Notes under the pieces: generated by a model
What the model was told of the DNA's origin: nothing
Databases searched by the model: none
Seen by the model: the letters and a program-made list of their open reading frames with translations, nothing else
Part shown: piece by piece, positions 1 through 6,902 of the stretch
Layout of the letters: every line of letters begins with the position of its first letter
How positions within the stretch are numbered: the stretch's first letter is position 1
Origin: Chitinophaga pinensis
GTDB taxonomy: Bacteria; Bacteroidota; Bacteroidia; NS11-12g; UBA9320
NCBI GenBank assembly: GCA_945890595.1
Contig: CAMDCQ010000043.1
Location: 1 to 14,721 of the forward strand
Length of the DNA stretch: 14,721 bases
Direction of reading: 5' to 3'
Position numbers and translations under genes: made by a program

Positions 1-38
1 CCAAGCCACTAGCTTTCAAAACATTCAACTTTTGAACC

Positions 39-220
39 TTAATTAACCAACAATAGCTTACCGCTAGATATTCGCTTATCATCTTCTATCACCTCGTAGA
101 TGTAGCAGCCTTACACACCAGCGATTCCAACTATTTTTTACTTTCTAAATTTTGATTTGTTTTTTGAATTAAATCGAGGTCGAATACGGTGTTGCTCATG
201 ATTGTGATTGCAAATTTATT
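39..220 (-). pseudogene. Decayed T9SS type A C-terminal sorting domain
   Basis: Read on the minus strand, the last 23 codons before the TAA at 41-39 give GCYIYEV followed by a charged turn and RISSGKLLLVN. This is the usual end of a T9SS sorting domain: a G-x-Y-x-Y strand, a turn, then a GK plus hydrophobic strand. The codon just before GCY (113-111) is TAA. Upstream of it, VGIAGV reads in the same frame. The preceding piece, NTVFDLDLIQKTNQNLESKK, is in another frame that ends at TAG (133-131). Adding one A to the A6 run at about 134-139 would join the two frames into one sorting-domain-like peptide. Similarity fades upstream of about 220. No intact body of a cargo protein is visible, so this is a relic of a second T9SS cargo gene in the same orientation as the M43 protease. 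A sequencing error could explain the frameshift but not the nonsense codon as well. Confidence 0.6.
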
Positions 221-242
221 CTTTTTGTTTTTTTATGAGCAA
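211..242 (-). promoter_or_regulatory. Possible Bacteroidota promoter inside the relic region
   Basis: The minus strand reads TTG (242-240), a 21-base spacer, then TAAATTTG (218-211), an exact fit to the TAnnTTTG -7 element with acceptable spacing. It would drive only a 22-codon reading frame (199-131), and that frame overlaps the sorting-domain relic. In an AT-rich relic the match may be chance. Confidence 0.25.
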
Positions 243-442
243 GTGAGATACAGATAGATTCATTAAAAAGATGAAAAAAAATCATGCGATGAATTATCAT
301 TTCTGAACTTGGGGTCTCAATTCAATTTTACCCTACACATTCTATCTGCGGAATTACGCATTGCGCTACATCCAATTCATAGACAACATGCAGTGTGAAT
401 TGCTAAGGCTTAAGAACTTAGCCTAATCGTCACTGACCTTCC
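221..442. other. Intergenic stretch without a recognised gene
   Basis: I find no reading frame, tRNA or convincing regulatory site here on either strand. A weak inverted repeat (GCTAAG 402-407 and CTTAGC 417-422) lies just past the end of the protease gene. It has no T tract, so it is a poor terminator. Confidence 0.5.
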
Positions 443-1744
443 TTAAAAACCTAAGACTACTTTACCCTTAGCTATTTCTTCCCCATCTCTGGTTAGCTGG
501 TAAATAAAGGCCCCATGTAATCCAATAATACCATTTACCGCCTGATATGCTTCATTGCTTAGTGCTGCTTCATGAACGACCTGACCTAAAGGAGTAAAGA
601 ACTTTATGACATACTGCGATGCGTCATCTTCTGGCAACTCACCAAGACTTACGAATACATCGTTGGTAAGTGTGCTGCTAAATACACCAAACGGATATAT
701 AATTGGAGGCGCTGGTGGTGCAGGAATATACGTAGAAAATATAGTTGCTCTAAAAACCGTAAGGTTGGCTCGCATCTGGGCTACCTGCTGCTGGGTAAAC
801 ATATTTTGACATGTCCCTGGTGTATAATCCATATAATTTTCAATCATATCTGGCAAATCGTTTGGCTGAGTGCTATAGCAAGAATTAATGGATGGATAAC
901 AATATTGATTGGCAGCACTAGATGGTGGAGTATCTTCCATATAGTCATCTACGGTGCATCCTCCATCTCCCCAAATGTGGCGTAATCCAAGGTAATGACC
1001 CACTTCATGTACGGCTGTTTTCTCTCCAGTTGCTAACGAAGAAGGGTTATTCTCTCCTACTATTTTGTAATGCAATACGACCCCTTGTTTATCTGCCGTA
1101 GTGAATGAACTGGTGCCTGGCCAATTATCTACACCGGTAGGCGGATACGCATACCCCAACAAACCGTCACGACCGCGTGAAGACAAGTCACACACCCATA
1201 TATTTAAATATTTATCGGTATCCCAAGCCTCGCTACCGTAGGTCGCCTGCTTCACACGGTCTGTCAACGCAAGGCTAGTAGGCGAAGATCCAAACGCCGT
1301 TAAGGCAGTCTGAATACGCACAATCCCGCTTGTTGGATTACCATTAGGATCTTGGGTAGCAAGTACAAACCGAATTCCAGCATCACCCGCCACTGGCTTA
1401 AAGATATCGCGCGTATTGATAGTGTCAGGATTGGTTCGCGTATAACATTCATTGAGCACACGCATTTGTGAGGTTATTAAATCATCACTTAAATTATGTT
1501 GAGCTGTATTGTGCACGATATGAAAAACCACTTGAATAGTATGAATTGTATCTTGTGATGTTTTGGTTTTGATTTTGCTATGCGTTAGCGCTTGCTTAAA
1601 AGTCACATCCATATTTTGCTTAATCCCGGGATTGATTGATTCTAAGTATTCCATATATGCAGTATGTCCGCATTGCTCTACCTCTTGACAAAAGGCGCTA
1701 ATACTTAAAAAGAGAATTAAAATAGAAAGTAACTGTTTCGGCAT
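443..1744 (-). CDS. Secreted M43-family zinc metalloprotease with T9SS sorting domain
   Basis: This is a predicted secreted metallopeptidase of the pappalysin/cytophagalysin family (M43) that hydrolyses proteins or peptides outside the cell. Residues 1-20 form a signal peptide: a short basic N-terminus, a hydrophobic core and a Cys-Gln end. The extended zinc motif HEVGHYLGLRH occupies residues 246-256, with His246, His250 and His256 as zinc ligands and Glu247 as the general base. The Met-turn is NYMDY, with Met305. Several cysteines around residues 263-312 could form disulfides. A proline-rich linker (about 341-351) leads to a C-terminal domain of about 80 residues ending GAFIYQL and GKVVLGF. 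That domain is a T9SS type A sorting domain, so the substrate route is Sec export followed by T9SS. The start is ATG. It lies 100 bases downstream of the enoyl-CoA hydratase gene and probably has its own promoter. The protease class is clear; the substrate is unknown. Confidence 0.93.
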   Translation of the reverse strand: MPKQLLSILILFLSISAFCQEVEQCGHTAYMEYLESINPGIKQNMDVTFKQALTHSKIKTKTSQDTIHTIQVVFHIVHNTAQHNLSDDLITSQMRVLNECYTRTNPDTINTRDIFKPVAGDAGIRFVLATQDPNGNPTSGIVRIQTALTAFGSSPTSLALTDRVKQATYGSEAWDTDKYLNIWVCDLSSRGRDGLLGYAYPPTGVDNWPGTSSFTTADKQGVVLHYKIVGENNPSSLATGEKTAVHEVGHYLGLRHIWGDGGCTVDDYMEDTPPSSAANQYCYPSINSCYSTQPNDLPDMIENYMDYTPGTCQNMFTQQQVAQMRANLTVFRATIFSTYIPAPPAPPIIYPFGVFSSTLTNDVFVSLGELPEDDASQYVIKFFTPLGQVVHEAALSNEAYQAVNGIIGLHGAFIYQLTRDGEEIAKGKVVLGF

Positions 1745-1762
1745 CGTGAATTTTATAAGATT

Positions 1763-1808
1763 CGAAAATACTAAATTTTACGAATTATCACATCATGTAG
1801 GATAATTC
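1763..1808 (-). promoter_or_regulatory. Dyad plus -7-like element upstream of the M43 protease
   Basis: A perfect 8-bp inverted repeat, GAATTATC (1782-1789) and GATAATTC (1801-1808), encloses a second small dyad, ACAT-C-ATGT (1790-1798). Together they can form a 12-bp stem with a 2-base bulge. Eleven bases beyond it, toward the protease gene, the minus strand has TATTTTCG (1770-1763), one mismatch from TAnnTTTG and about 18 bases from the protease ATG. The dyad occupies the place of the -33 element, so an operator is plausible. No T tract follows on the minus strand, so a terminator for the upstream operon is less likely. Confidence 0.4.
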
Positions 1809-1844
1809 ACCTCTGACGCTCGGTATTTTCGATATAAAATAGCC

Positions 1845-2630
1845 TTATTGTCCTTTAAACACCGGCTTACGCTTTTCTAAAAATGCGCTAACACCTTCTG
1901 CGTAATCACTTGTACTACCGGCAATGTCTTGATAGTATGCTTCGTAATCTAATACCTCTTCTAGGGTTTTACTGCCTGAGTCATTAAGCATTTTTTTAAT
2001 CATACCAATAGCTTTGGTAGGGGCATTGGCATAATAGTTTGTCACTTGCAAAATAGCATCATCTAACTCCTCTGAAGGCACCGCTTTGTTAATCATACCC
2101 AAACTAACCGCTTCATTGGCAGAAACTTTAGTACCCATCGTAGCCAATTCAAATGCCTTATTTGAACCCACTAACTTAGGTAAAAAATAAGAAGACCCCG
2201 AATCTAAGACCAATCCTATTCCTACAAAAACTTCAACCAAACTCGCTCTCTCATCGGCAATGCAATAGTCACATGCCAGGGCCAATGAACAACCTGCTCC
2301 TGCGGCCACACCATTAATTCTACCAACAATGGGTTTAGGCATAGTACGCATGGCTAAAATAATTGGGTTGTAGCCGTTCTTCAAAAAATCATTGAAGTCT
2401 ACTTTTACACCCGCTATATCTTTCAAATCTTGTCCAGAGCAAAAAGCTTTACCGGCTCCGGTTAAAATCACCACGCGACATGCAGGATCGGCACTTGCCG
2501 TTTGTAATGCTTGCAAAAGTTCGCTGCGCATCTCAGCGGTAAAAGCATTATAGCTCTCTGGACGATTGAGGGTAATTGTAGTAACCCCTTCGTTTTGGGT
2601 ATATAAAATGGTATGGTATTCTGACTTCAT
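1845..2630 (-). CDS. paaG: Enoyl-CoA hydratase/isomerase family protein, PaaG-like
   Basis: This is a full-length (261 aa) crotonase-fold protein acting on acyl-CoA thioesters in the cytoplasm. The oxyanion-hole segments are CSGQDL (64-69) and NGVAAGAG (106-113). The two glutamates of classical enoyl-CoA hydratases are replaced: the positions align with Ser115 and Phe135. An aspartate is present instead at 143 (VLDSGSS), as in PaaG, the ring-1,2-epoxyphenylacetyl-CoA isomerase. The C-terminal stretch YQDIAGSTSDYAEGVSAFLE also closely resembles E. coli PaaG as I remember it. No other phenylacetate genes are in the window, so a more general delta3-delta2 enoyl-CoA isomerase role in fatty-acid oxidation is also possible. 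The gene starts 7 bases after the PAP2-like gene and is probably the last gene of the rpoN transcript. The family assignment is firm; the exact substrate is inferred. Confidence 0.85.
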   Translation of the reverse strand: MKSEYHTILYTQNEGVTTITLNRPESYNAFTAEMRSELLQALQTASADPACRVVILTGAGKAFCSGQDLKDIAGVKVDFNDFLKNGYNPIILAMRTMPKPIVGRINGVAAGAGCSLALACDYCIADERASLVEVFVGIGLVLDSGSSYFLPKLVGSNKAFELATMGTKVSANEAVSLGMINKAVPSEELDDAILQVTNYYANAPTKAIGMIKKMLNDSGSKTLEEVLDYEAYYQDIAGSTSDYAEGVSAFLEKRKPVFKGQ

Positions 2631-2637
2631 TTTGAAT

Positions 2638-3219
2638 TTAAAAAAACAGTATAAAAGAGGAGCTTATAACTCCTACTGCAGCGCCCATAGCTAACTCAAG
2701 CGGTGTGTGGGCTTTTTGAACATATCGTATAGCAATAATTAAGGCAGCTAAAGCTACAAAGACCAAAAGAAGCAAAGGCATCCCTACAAAGTGGAACTTA
2801 TAAAGCATCATTAATGCACTTCCTACTAGAAACCCCCATACCGCAGCATGCCAGCTTGCTTTCAGTTCTAGATAAACCAAAAACCACAAGAAGAGATGCA
2901 AAAATCCTGCACCGATATAGAAACTTATATACTCAGTAAGTAAAAAAACACTAACCAAAGCAAATCCAAAATTTATCAAGGAATAGGTTCTGAAAATCGA
3001 CCTACGGTCCAGCAAACTGGGTTCAGCTAAATGAATGTGGCGAACCACTTTAAAATACACCAAAGGTAATAGAAGGTATACAAACCCTATCCATATCAAC
3101 CCAACGCCTGCACCCCAAAAATCGAGTCCTGCGACAAACGGCCAGTATATAAGCAAGCTATACAACGGCAAAAAAATAGGGTGCAACACAATTGCACCAA
3201 CTTTTAAAAAACCTTTCAT
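2638..3219 (-). CDS. PAP2-like integral membrane protein with degenerate catalytic motifs
   Basis: The protein has 193 aa and is very hydrophobic, with about six or seven membrane segments (roughly 6-27, 36-57, 79-97, 101-117, 125-140, 145-165 and 176-192). The C-terminal half resembles the core of the PAP2 (type 2 phosphatidic acid phosphatase) superfamily. SWHA (122-125) sits where the PSGH motif would be. R165-x5-H171-x3-E175 followed by GAAVG resembles the third motif (SR-x5-H-x3-D), with Glu in place of Asp. The first motif (K-x6-RP) is not visible. Phosphatase activity on undecaprenyl diphosphate or another lipid phosphate is therefore only a possibility. The ATG follows the rpoN TAA with no intervening base (TAAATG), which suggests translational coupling. 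The Bacteroidota seem to have many such short PAP2-like proteins annotated as hypothetical. The function is unknown. Confidence 0.7.
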   Translation of the reverse strand: MKGFLKVGAIVLHPIFLPLYSLLIYWPFVAGLDFWGAGVGLIWIGFVYLLLPLVYFKVVRHIHLAEPSLLDRRSIFRTYSLINFGFALVSVFLLTEYISFYIGAGFLHLFLWFLVYLELKASWHAAVWGFLVGSALMMLYKFHFVGMPLLLLVFVALAALIIAIRYVQKAHTPLELAMGAAVGVISSSFILFF

Positions 3220-4674
3220 TTATAATTCTTTTCTTAATCGAGCCACCGGCACATTTAGTTGTTCACGGTATTTTGCTACGGTTCTGCGCGCAATTTGATA
3301 GCCTTTTTCTTTTAAAATATCCTTGAGCGCTTCGTCGGTGAGTGGCTTTTTCTTGTCTTCTGCTTCCATTGCTTCTTTCAGGATTTTTTTAACTTCACGA
3401 TTACTTACTTCTTCCCCACTGTCTGTTGTAATTCCTTCTGTAAAAAAGTCTTTAAGCAAGAAAATACCAAAATCGGTTTCTACATATTTACTGCTAGCCA
3501 CCCGAGATATGGTCGAGATATCCATTCCTATTTGCTCTGCAATATCTTTTAATATCATAGGTCTAAGATCAGACTCGTCGCCACTCATAAAGAAGGCCTG
3601 TTGAATTTCCACAATCTTTCGCATAGTTATCAGCAAGGTGTTTTGACGCTGTTTTACAGCATCAATAAACCACTTTGCTCCATCCAGCTTTTGTTTGATA
3701 TATTGCACCGCATCCTTTTGAGTTTGGGATTTCTCTTTGCTAACATCAAAACCTTGCAGCGTTTCGTTATAGGACTTGCTAACGCGAAGTTCAGGAGCGT
3801 TTTTTGAATTTAAACTTACTTCCAAATTGCCATAATTTTCTTTGACAATAAAATCTGGTATAATAAAATCCTTACTCTCAGCACCCTCCGATCCAGACTG
3901 CGCTGGTTTTGGATTAAGTCTGGCAATAAATTCCAATGTTTCTCGAAGATATTCTTCAGAAATATCAAATTTTTTGAGAATTCTAGCGTAGTGCTTTTTA
4001 GAAAAATCTTCCATCATCTCATCTATAATGCCATAAGCAAGTTTATAGATTGGATTATTCCCTAGTTCTTGTTTTCGTTTGATTTGAAGCAACAGGCACT
4101 CTTTTAAATCTCGTGCACCTACACCCGCTGGATCTAAATCTTGTATATACCCTAAAATACGAGCAAGAGTAGCTTCATCAGTTTTTATATTTTGTGTGAA
4201 AAGTAAATCGTTTTTGATTGCCACGAGTGACCTTCTCAAGTAACCATCGTCATCAAGCGTTCCTATAATTTGATCAGCTAAGATTTCTTCTTCAGAGGTT
4301 TTAAGTGCTCCCGTTACTTGCTCTAAGAGTCGTTCTCTAAACGAAATGTGGTACACCACAGGCATAAACTCTTTTTCTTCGGTATCTCCTTGATAGTCGC
4401 CACTAAGCTGCACACCACCGTCATCATCGCCCAAGTAATCTGAAATGTCAAATTCATCTTTGGTGCTCTCGTAATCAAAATCTTCAGACTCACTAAAACT
4501 AAAATCAAGCTCTTCCTCATCGTCTTTGCCATTTTCTAATGCCGGATTTTCAAGCAGTTCTTCTTCAACCCGTTCCTCAAAATTTAGGGTATTAAGCTGT
4601 AGCAGCTTGATAAATTGTATCTGCTGAGGGCTTAGTTTTTGAAGTAGTTTTTGACTTAAATGTTGTTTTAGCAT
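3220..4674 (-). CDS. rpoN: RNA polymerase sigma-54 factor RpoN
   Basis: RpoN directs RNA polymerase to -24/-12 promoters and needs AAA+ activators to open DNA. All three regions are present in 484 aa. Region I (about 1-47) starts MLKQHLSQKL, is rich in Gln and Leu, and ends in EELLENPALE. Region II (about 48-90) is a strongly acidic linker. Region III contains the core-binding domain, a helix-turn-helix (about 375-400, LKDIAEQIGMDISTISRV) and the RpoN box ARRTVAKYR (462-470), which recognises the -24 element. The ATG start is supported by the conserved N-terminus. It is the first gene of the cluster and diverges from asnS. No activator gene and no convincing -24/-12 site (GG-N10-GC in the right context) were found in the intergenic regions here. 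Its targets must lie elsewhere. Confidence 0.97.
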   Translation of the reverse strand: MLKQHLSQKLLQKLSPQQIQFIKLLQLNTLNFEERVEEELLENPALENGKDDEEELDFSFSESEDFDYESTKDEFDISDYLGDDDGGVQLSGDYQGDTEEKEFMPVVYHISFRERLLEQVTGALKTSEEEILADQIIGTLDDDGYLRRSLVAIKNDLLFTQNIKTDEATLARILGYIQDLDPAGVGARDLKECLLLQIKRKQELGNNPIYKLAYGIIDEMMEDFSKKHYARILKKFDISEEYLRETLEFIARLNPKPAQSGSEGAESKDFIIPDFIVKENYGNLEVSLNSKNAPELRVSKSYNETLQGFDVSKEKSQTQKDAVQYIKQKLDGAKWFIDAVKQRQNTLLITMRKIVEIQQAFFMSGDESDLRPMILKDIAEQIGMDISTISRVASSKYVETDFGIFLLKDFFTEGITTDSGEEVSNREVKKILKEAMEAEDKKKPLTDEALKDILKEKGYQIARRTVAKYREQLNVPVARLRKEL

Positions 4675-4685
4675 GTGCTTACGTA

Positions 4686-4712
4686 AAAAGTAGGTATAAG
4701 AACTTACTTTTG
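4686..4712 (+). promoter_or_regulatory. asnS promoter -7 element within a 7-bp dyad
   Basis: TACTTTTG (4705-4712) matches TAnnTTTG exactly and lies about 36 bases before the asnS ATG. No good TTG occurs at the -33 distance. The -7 element forms one arm of a perfect inverted repeat: AAAAGTA (4686-4692), 12 bases, TACTTTT (4705-4711). That layout could allow a repressor to cover the promoter, but AT-rich chance is possible. Confidence 0.5.
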
Positions 4713-4717
4713 TACTC

Positions 4718-4747
4718 CAAAATTAGCAAGATTTCTAGTACCAACAA
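4718..4747 (-). promoter_or_regulatory. rpoN promoter (TTG-N19-TAATTTTG)
   Basis: On the minus strand, TTG (4747-4745) is followed by 19 bases and TAATTTTG (4725-4718). This is an exact match to the Bacteroidota TTG/TAnnTTTG consensus and spacing. The predicted RNA would start near 4712, giving a leader of about 38 bases before the rpoN ATG. The -33 element lies directly next to the asnS start codon, so the two divergent promoters overlap. Confidence 0.6.
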
Positions 4748-4748
4748 G

Positions 4749-6263
4749 ATGCATATCAAACAATTAGACCAATTTGTAGGACAAGAGGTTACACTCCAAG
4801 GATGGGTAGCCAACAGAAGAGAGAGTAAAACCGTTGTTTTCATCAACTTACGCGATGGAAGAGGGATGTGTCAGTGCATTCTTGGTGTGGAAGATTTAGG
4901 TGAAGAATTATTTGCCACTGCTAAATCACTGGGCCAGGAAAGCTCGGTAGCCATTACGGGGAAGGTGGTTTTAGATGAGAGACAAATAGGCGGATATGAG
5001 CTACATGCTACAGACCTAAAAGTATATCAAAATGCCAAAGATTACCCCATTTCCAACAAAGAGCACGGTATTGAATTTTTGGTAGATAATCGCCACCTAT
5101 GGTTGCGTAGTCGCCGCCAATGGGCCATTATGAGAGTAAGGAACAGCATCATTTATGCAATACATAACTTTTTTCAACGTGAAGGTTTTGTGCAAATGGA
5201 CGCTCCTATCTTTACTGGAAATGCCGCCGAAGGGACCACGGATCTTTTTGAAACTGATTACTATGGACAACCAGCTTATCTTACTCAAAGCGGGCAACTA
5301 TACGGCGAAGCTATGGCGATGGCCATGGGCAAAATATACACTTTCGGCCCTACGTTTAGAGCTGAAAAATCTAAAACCAGACGTCACCTTTCTGAGTTTT
5401 GGATGATAGAGCCTGAAATGGCGTTTTGTGACATTTTTGAGAATATGGACACTATCGAGGCTTTTCTTAGAGCGGTAGTTCTGGAAGTAATCGAAAAATG
5501 CCCAGAAGAATTAGAAGTGTTAGGTCGCGACATTAGCAAGTTACAAACCATTTCAAAAACCTTCCCTAGATTAAGTTACGACGAAGCGGTAGAAATACTT
5601 AAAGGACATAAAGATGTTGACGGTCAAAATTCTATCAAAGTATTGGAACAAGACCTGCTTACCGTCGAAATGAGAATCACCGAAGTAAAAGCAGACATAT
5701 CCTCAAGAGAAGCAGCAATTGCGGCAGGTGGAATGAAAAAGGGTGAGATAAACTTTAACCAAAACAAAATAGACAGTCAAAAACAAGAACTTAAACAACT
5801 GGAAGAAGACCAACGCAATATCCCAAACTGGCTCAAATCTGCGCGTGATTTTGTGTATGGAAATGATTTTGGGGGAAGCGACGAAACTGTGCTTACGCGT
5901 TTATTTGACAACCCGATAATGGTGTACGACTGGCCACATGAAATTAAAGCATTTTACATGAAGCGCAACCCTGAAGATCCTCGTTTTGCGAGAGGTGTAG
6001 ATGTACTTGCTCCCGAAGGATACGGCGAGATCGTGGGTGGAGGCGAACGTGAAACCAGTGAAGAATGGCTGGTAGAAAAAATACAAGAGCACAAACTTCC
6101 AATGGACGTGTTTCAGTGGTACTTAGATCTTAGACGATACGGTAGTGTTCCTCACGCTGGTTTTGGTTTAGGCTTAGAGCGACTTGTCGCGTGGGTTTGT
6201 AAATTGGACCACGTACGTGAGACAATTCCTTTCCCGAGATACTATGGAAGATTAGAACCATAG
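4749..6263 (+). CDS. asnS: Asparaginyl-tRNA synthetase
   Basis: This class IIb synthetase charges tRNA-Asn with asparagine using ATP. An N-terminal OB-fold anticodon-binding domain (about 1-95, with LQGWVANRRESK) precedes the catalytic core. Motif 2 is FRAEKSKTRRHLSEFWMIEPE (from 203) and motif 3 is GFGLGLERL (471-479). The C-terminus, ETIPFPRYYGRLEP, is typical. ATG at 4749 is chosen because the frame upstream runs into the promoter (a TTG at 4710 lies inside the -7 element) and because MHIKQLDQFVGQEV fits the family's N-terminus. At 504 aa it is longer than the E. coli enzyme (about 466 aa). The extra length comes from a helix-rich, charged segment at about 291-366 between YDEAVEIL and the GSDETVLTRLF core. 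The gene ends 14 bases from the convergent folA gene, with no obvious terminator between them. Confidence 0.96.
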   Translation: MHIKQLDQFVGQEVTLQGWVANRRESKTVVFINLRDGRGMCQCILGVEDLGEELFATAKSLGQESSVAITGKVVLDERQIGGYELHATDLKVYQNAKDYPISNKEHGIEFLVDNRHLWLRSRRQWAIMRVRNSIIYAIHNFFQREGFVQMDAPIFTGNAAEGTTDLFETDYYGQPAYLTQSGQLYGEAMAMAMGKIYTFGPTFRAEKSKTRRHLSEFWMIEPEMAFCDIFENMDTIEAFLRAVVLEVIEKCPEELEVLGRDISKLQTISKTFPRLSYDEAVEILKGHKDVDGQNSIKVLEQDLLTVEMRITEVKADISSREAAIAAGGMKKGEINFNQNKIDSQKQELKQLEEDQRNIPNWLKSARDFVYGNDFGGSDETVLTRLFDNPIMVYDWPHEIKAFYMKRNPEDPRFARGVDVLAPEGYGEIVGGGERETSEEWLVEKIQEHKLPMDVFQWYLDLRRYGSVPHAGFGLGLERLVAWVCKLDHVRETIPFPRYYGRLEP

Positions 6264-6277
6264 CTAATTGAATCAGG

Positions 6278-6781
6278 TTATACTCCCCTCTCCCATACAC
6301 AAAAATCGAAAGCAAACTCGTTTACTTCGTTTTGCGCATAGCTTTCACAACTTATCTGCTTCCAGTTATTTAAATTAGGCTCCGAAAAAAAAGCATCTGC
6401 ATTCGGAAATCGAGCATCTACCTCACTTAGGTACATTCTATCGACTACGTCTAATGACTGGCGATAAATTTCTGCTCCGCCTAAAATGAATATTTCTCCA
6501 TTTTGCTCTAAGCTATTAGCCAACTCAAGCGCCTCCGCTAACGAGTGCGTAACGAAAGCTCCATCGGCTTTATACTCATTACTCCTAGTTATTATAATAT
6601 TACTTCGGTTAGGCAGTGGTTTTCCAATACTCTCAAAACTCTTTCGCCCATGTATAACCACATGGCCCGCAGTAGTACTCTTAAAAAGACGCAAGTCGTC
6701 CTTTATTTTCCAAAGTAAATCGTTATCCTTTCCAATGGCATTGTCTTTTGCTCGAGCAACTATAAGCGATATTTTGTTCAC
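6278..6781 (-). CDS. folA: Dihydrofolate reductase
   Basis: The enzyme reduces dihydrofolate to tetrahydrofolate with NADPH for thymidylate, purine and one-carbon metabolism. The protein is complete at 167 aa. Visible signatures are NAIGK (14-18), LLWKIKDDL (22-30, with Trp24 and catalytic Asp29 in the E. coli Asp27 position), HGRKSFESIG (44-53), KPLPNR (54-59) and the cofactor loop FILGGAEIY (98-106). The start is GTG at 6781-6779. A stop codon lies in frame seven codons upstream, and no ATG fits. Only five bases separate this GTG from a TAnnTTTG element, so the transcript may begin at or very near the start codon. Its usual partner thyA is not adjacent. The gene is convergent with asnS and divergent from the hydrolase gene. 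Confidence 0.95.
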   Translation of the reverse strand: MNKISLIVARAKDNAIGKDNDLLWKIKDDLRLFKSTTAGHVVIHGRKSFESIGKPLPNRSNIIITRSNEYKADGAFVTHSLAEALELANSLEQNGEIFILGGAEIYRQSLDVVDRMYLSEVDARFPNADAFFSEPNLNNWKQISCESYAQNEVNEFAFDFCVWERGV

Positions 6782-6786
6782 AGGTA

Positions 6787-6794
6787 CAAAGTTA
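6787..6794 (-). promoter_or_regulatory. folA -7 promoter element
   Basis: TAACTTTG on the minus strand (6794-6787) matches TAnnTTTG exactly. The folA GTG begins five bases after it. This implies a leaderless or near-leaderless mRNA. No TTG lies at the usual -33 spacing. Confidence 0.5.
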
Positions 6795-6866
6795 GTTCGC
6801 TATCTCTAAAAGCTGGAATTAAAGTTTATGTAACGTTCTAAGTAAGAATAATCACCTAAGCAGTCG

Positions 6867-6893
6867 TTGTTTTGAATTGCTATCCTACATTTG
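6867..6893 (+). promoter_or_regulatory. Promoter of the alpha/beta hydrolase gene
   Basis: TTG (6867-6869), a 16-base spacer, then TACATTTG (6886-6893), an exact -7 consensus match. The spacing is one base shorter than the usual 17-23. The likely transcription start at about 6899-6901 lies only a few bases before the proposed TTG start codon at 6903. Confidence 0.55.
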
Positions 6894-6902
6894 CGGCACG
6901 TT

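Noticed and set aside
131..199. 22-codon reading frame on the minus strand with a good promoter-like sequence upstream
   Set aside because: Its peptide matches the middle of the T9SS sorting-domain relic, so it is better explained as pseudogene sequence than as a small gene.
402..422. GCTAAG/CTTAGC hairpin downstream of the protease gene as a terminator
   Set aside because: The 6-bp stem has a 9-base loop and no T tract on the minus strand.
291..1790. GAATTATCA occurs on both sides of the protease gene (291-299 and 1782-1790), like a target-site duplication
   Set aside because: A 9-mer in AT-rich DNA is weak evidence. There is no transposase and there are no terminal inverted repeats, and the right copy is an arm of a local dyad.
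3035..3298. Plus-strand open frame opposite rpoN and the PAP2-like gene
   Set aside because: It lies antisense to two well-supported genes and its peptide shows no domain or signal.
4710..4748. Upstream TTG start extending AsnRS by 13 residues
   Set aside because: The TTG is part of the -7 promoter element, and the extension does not resemble the family's N-terminus.
6891..6902. TTG at 6891 as the hydrolase start
   Set aside because: It lies inside TACATTTG, so it would precede the predicted transcription start.
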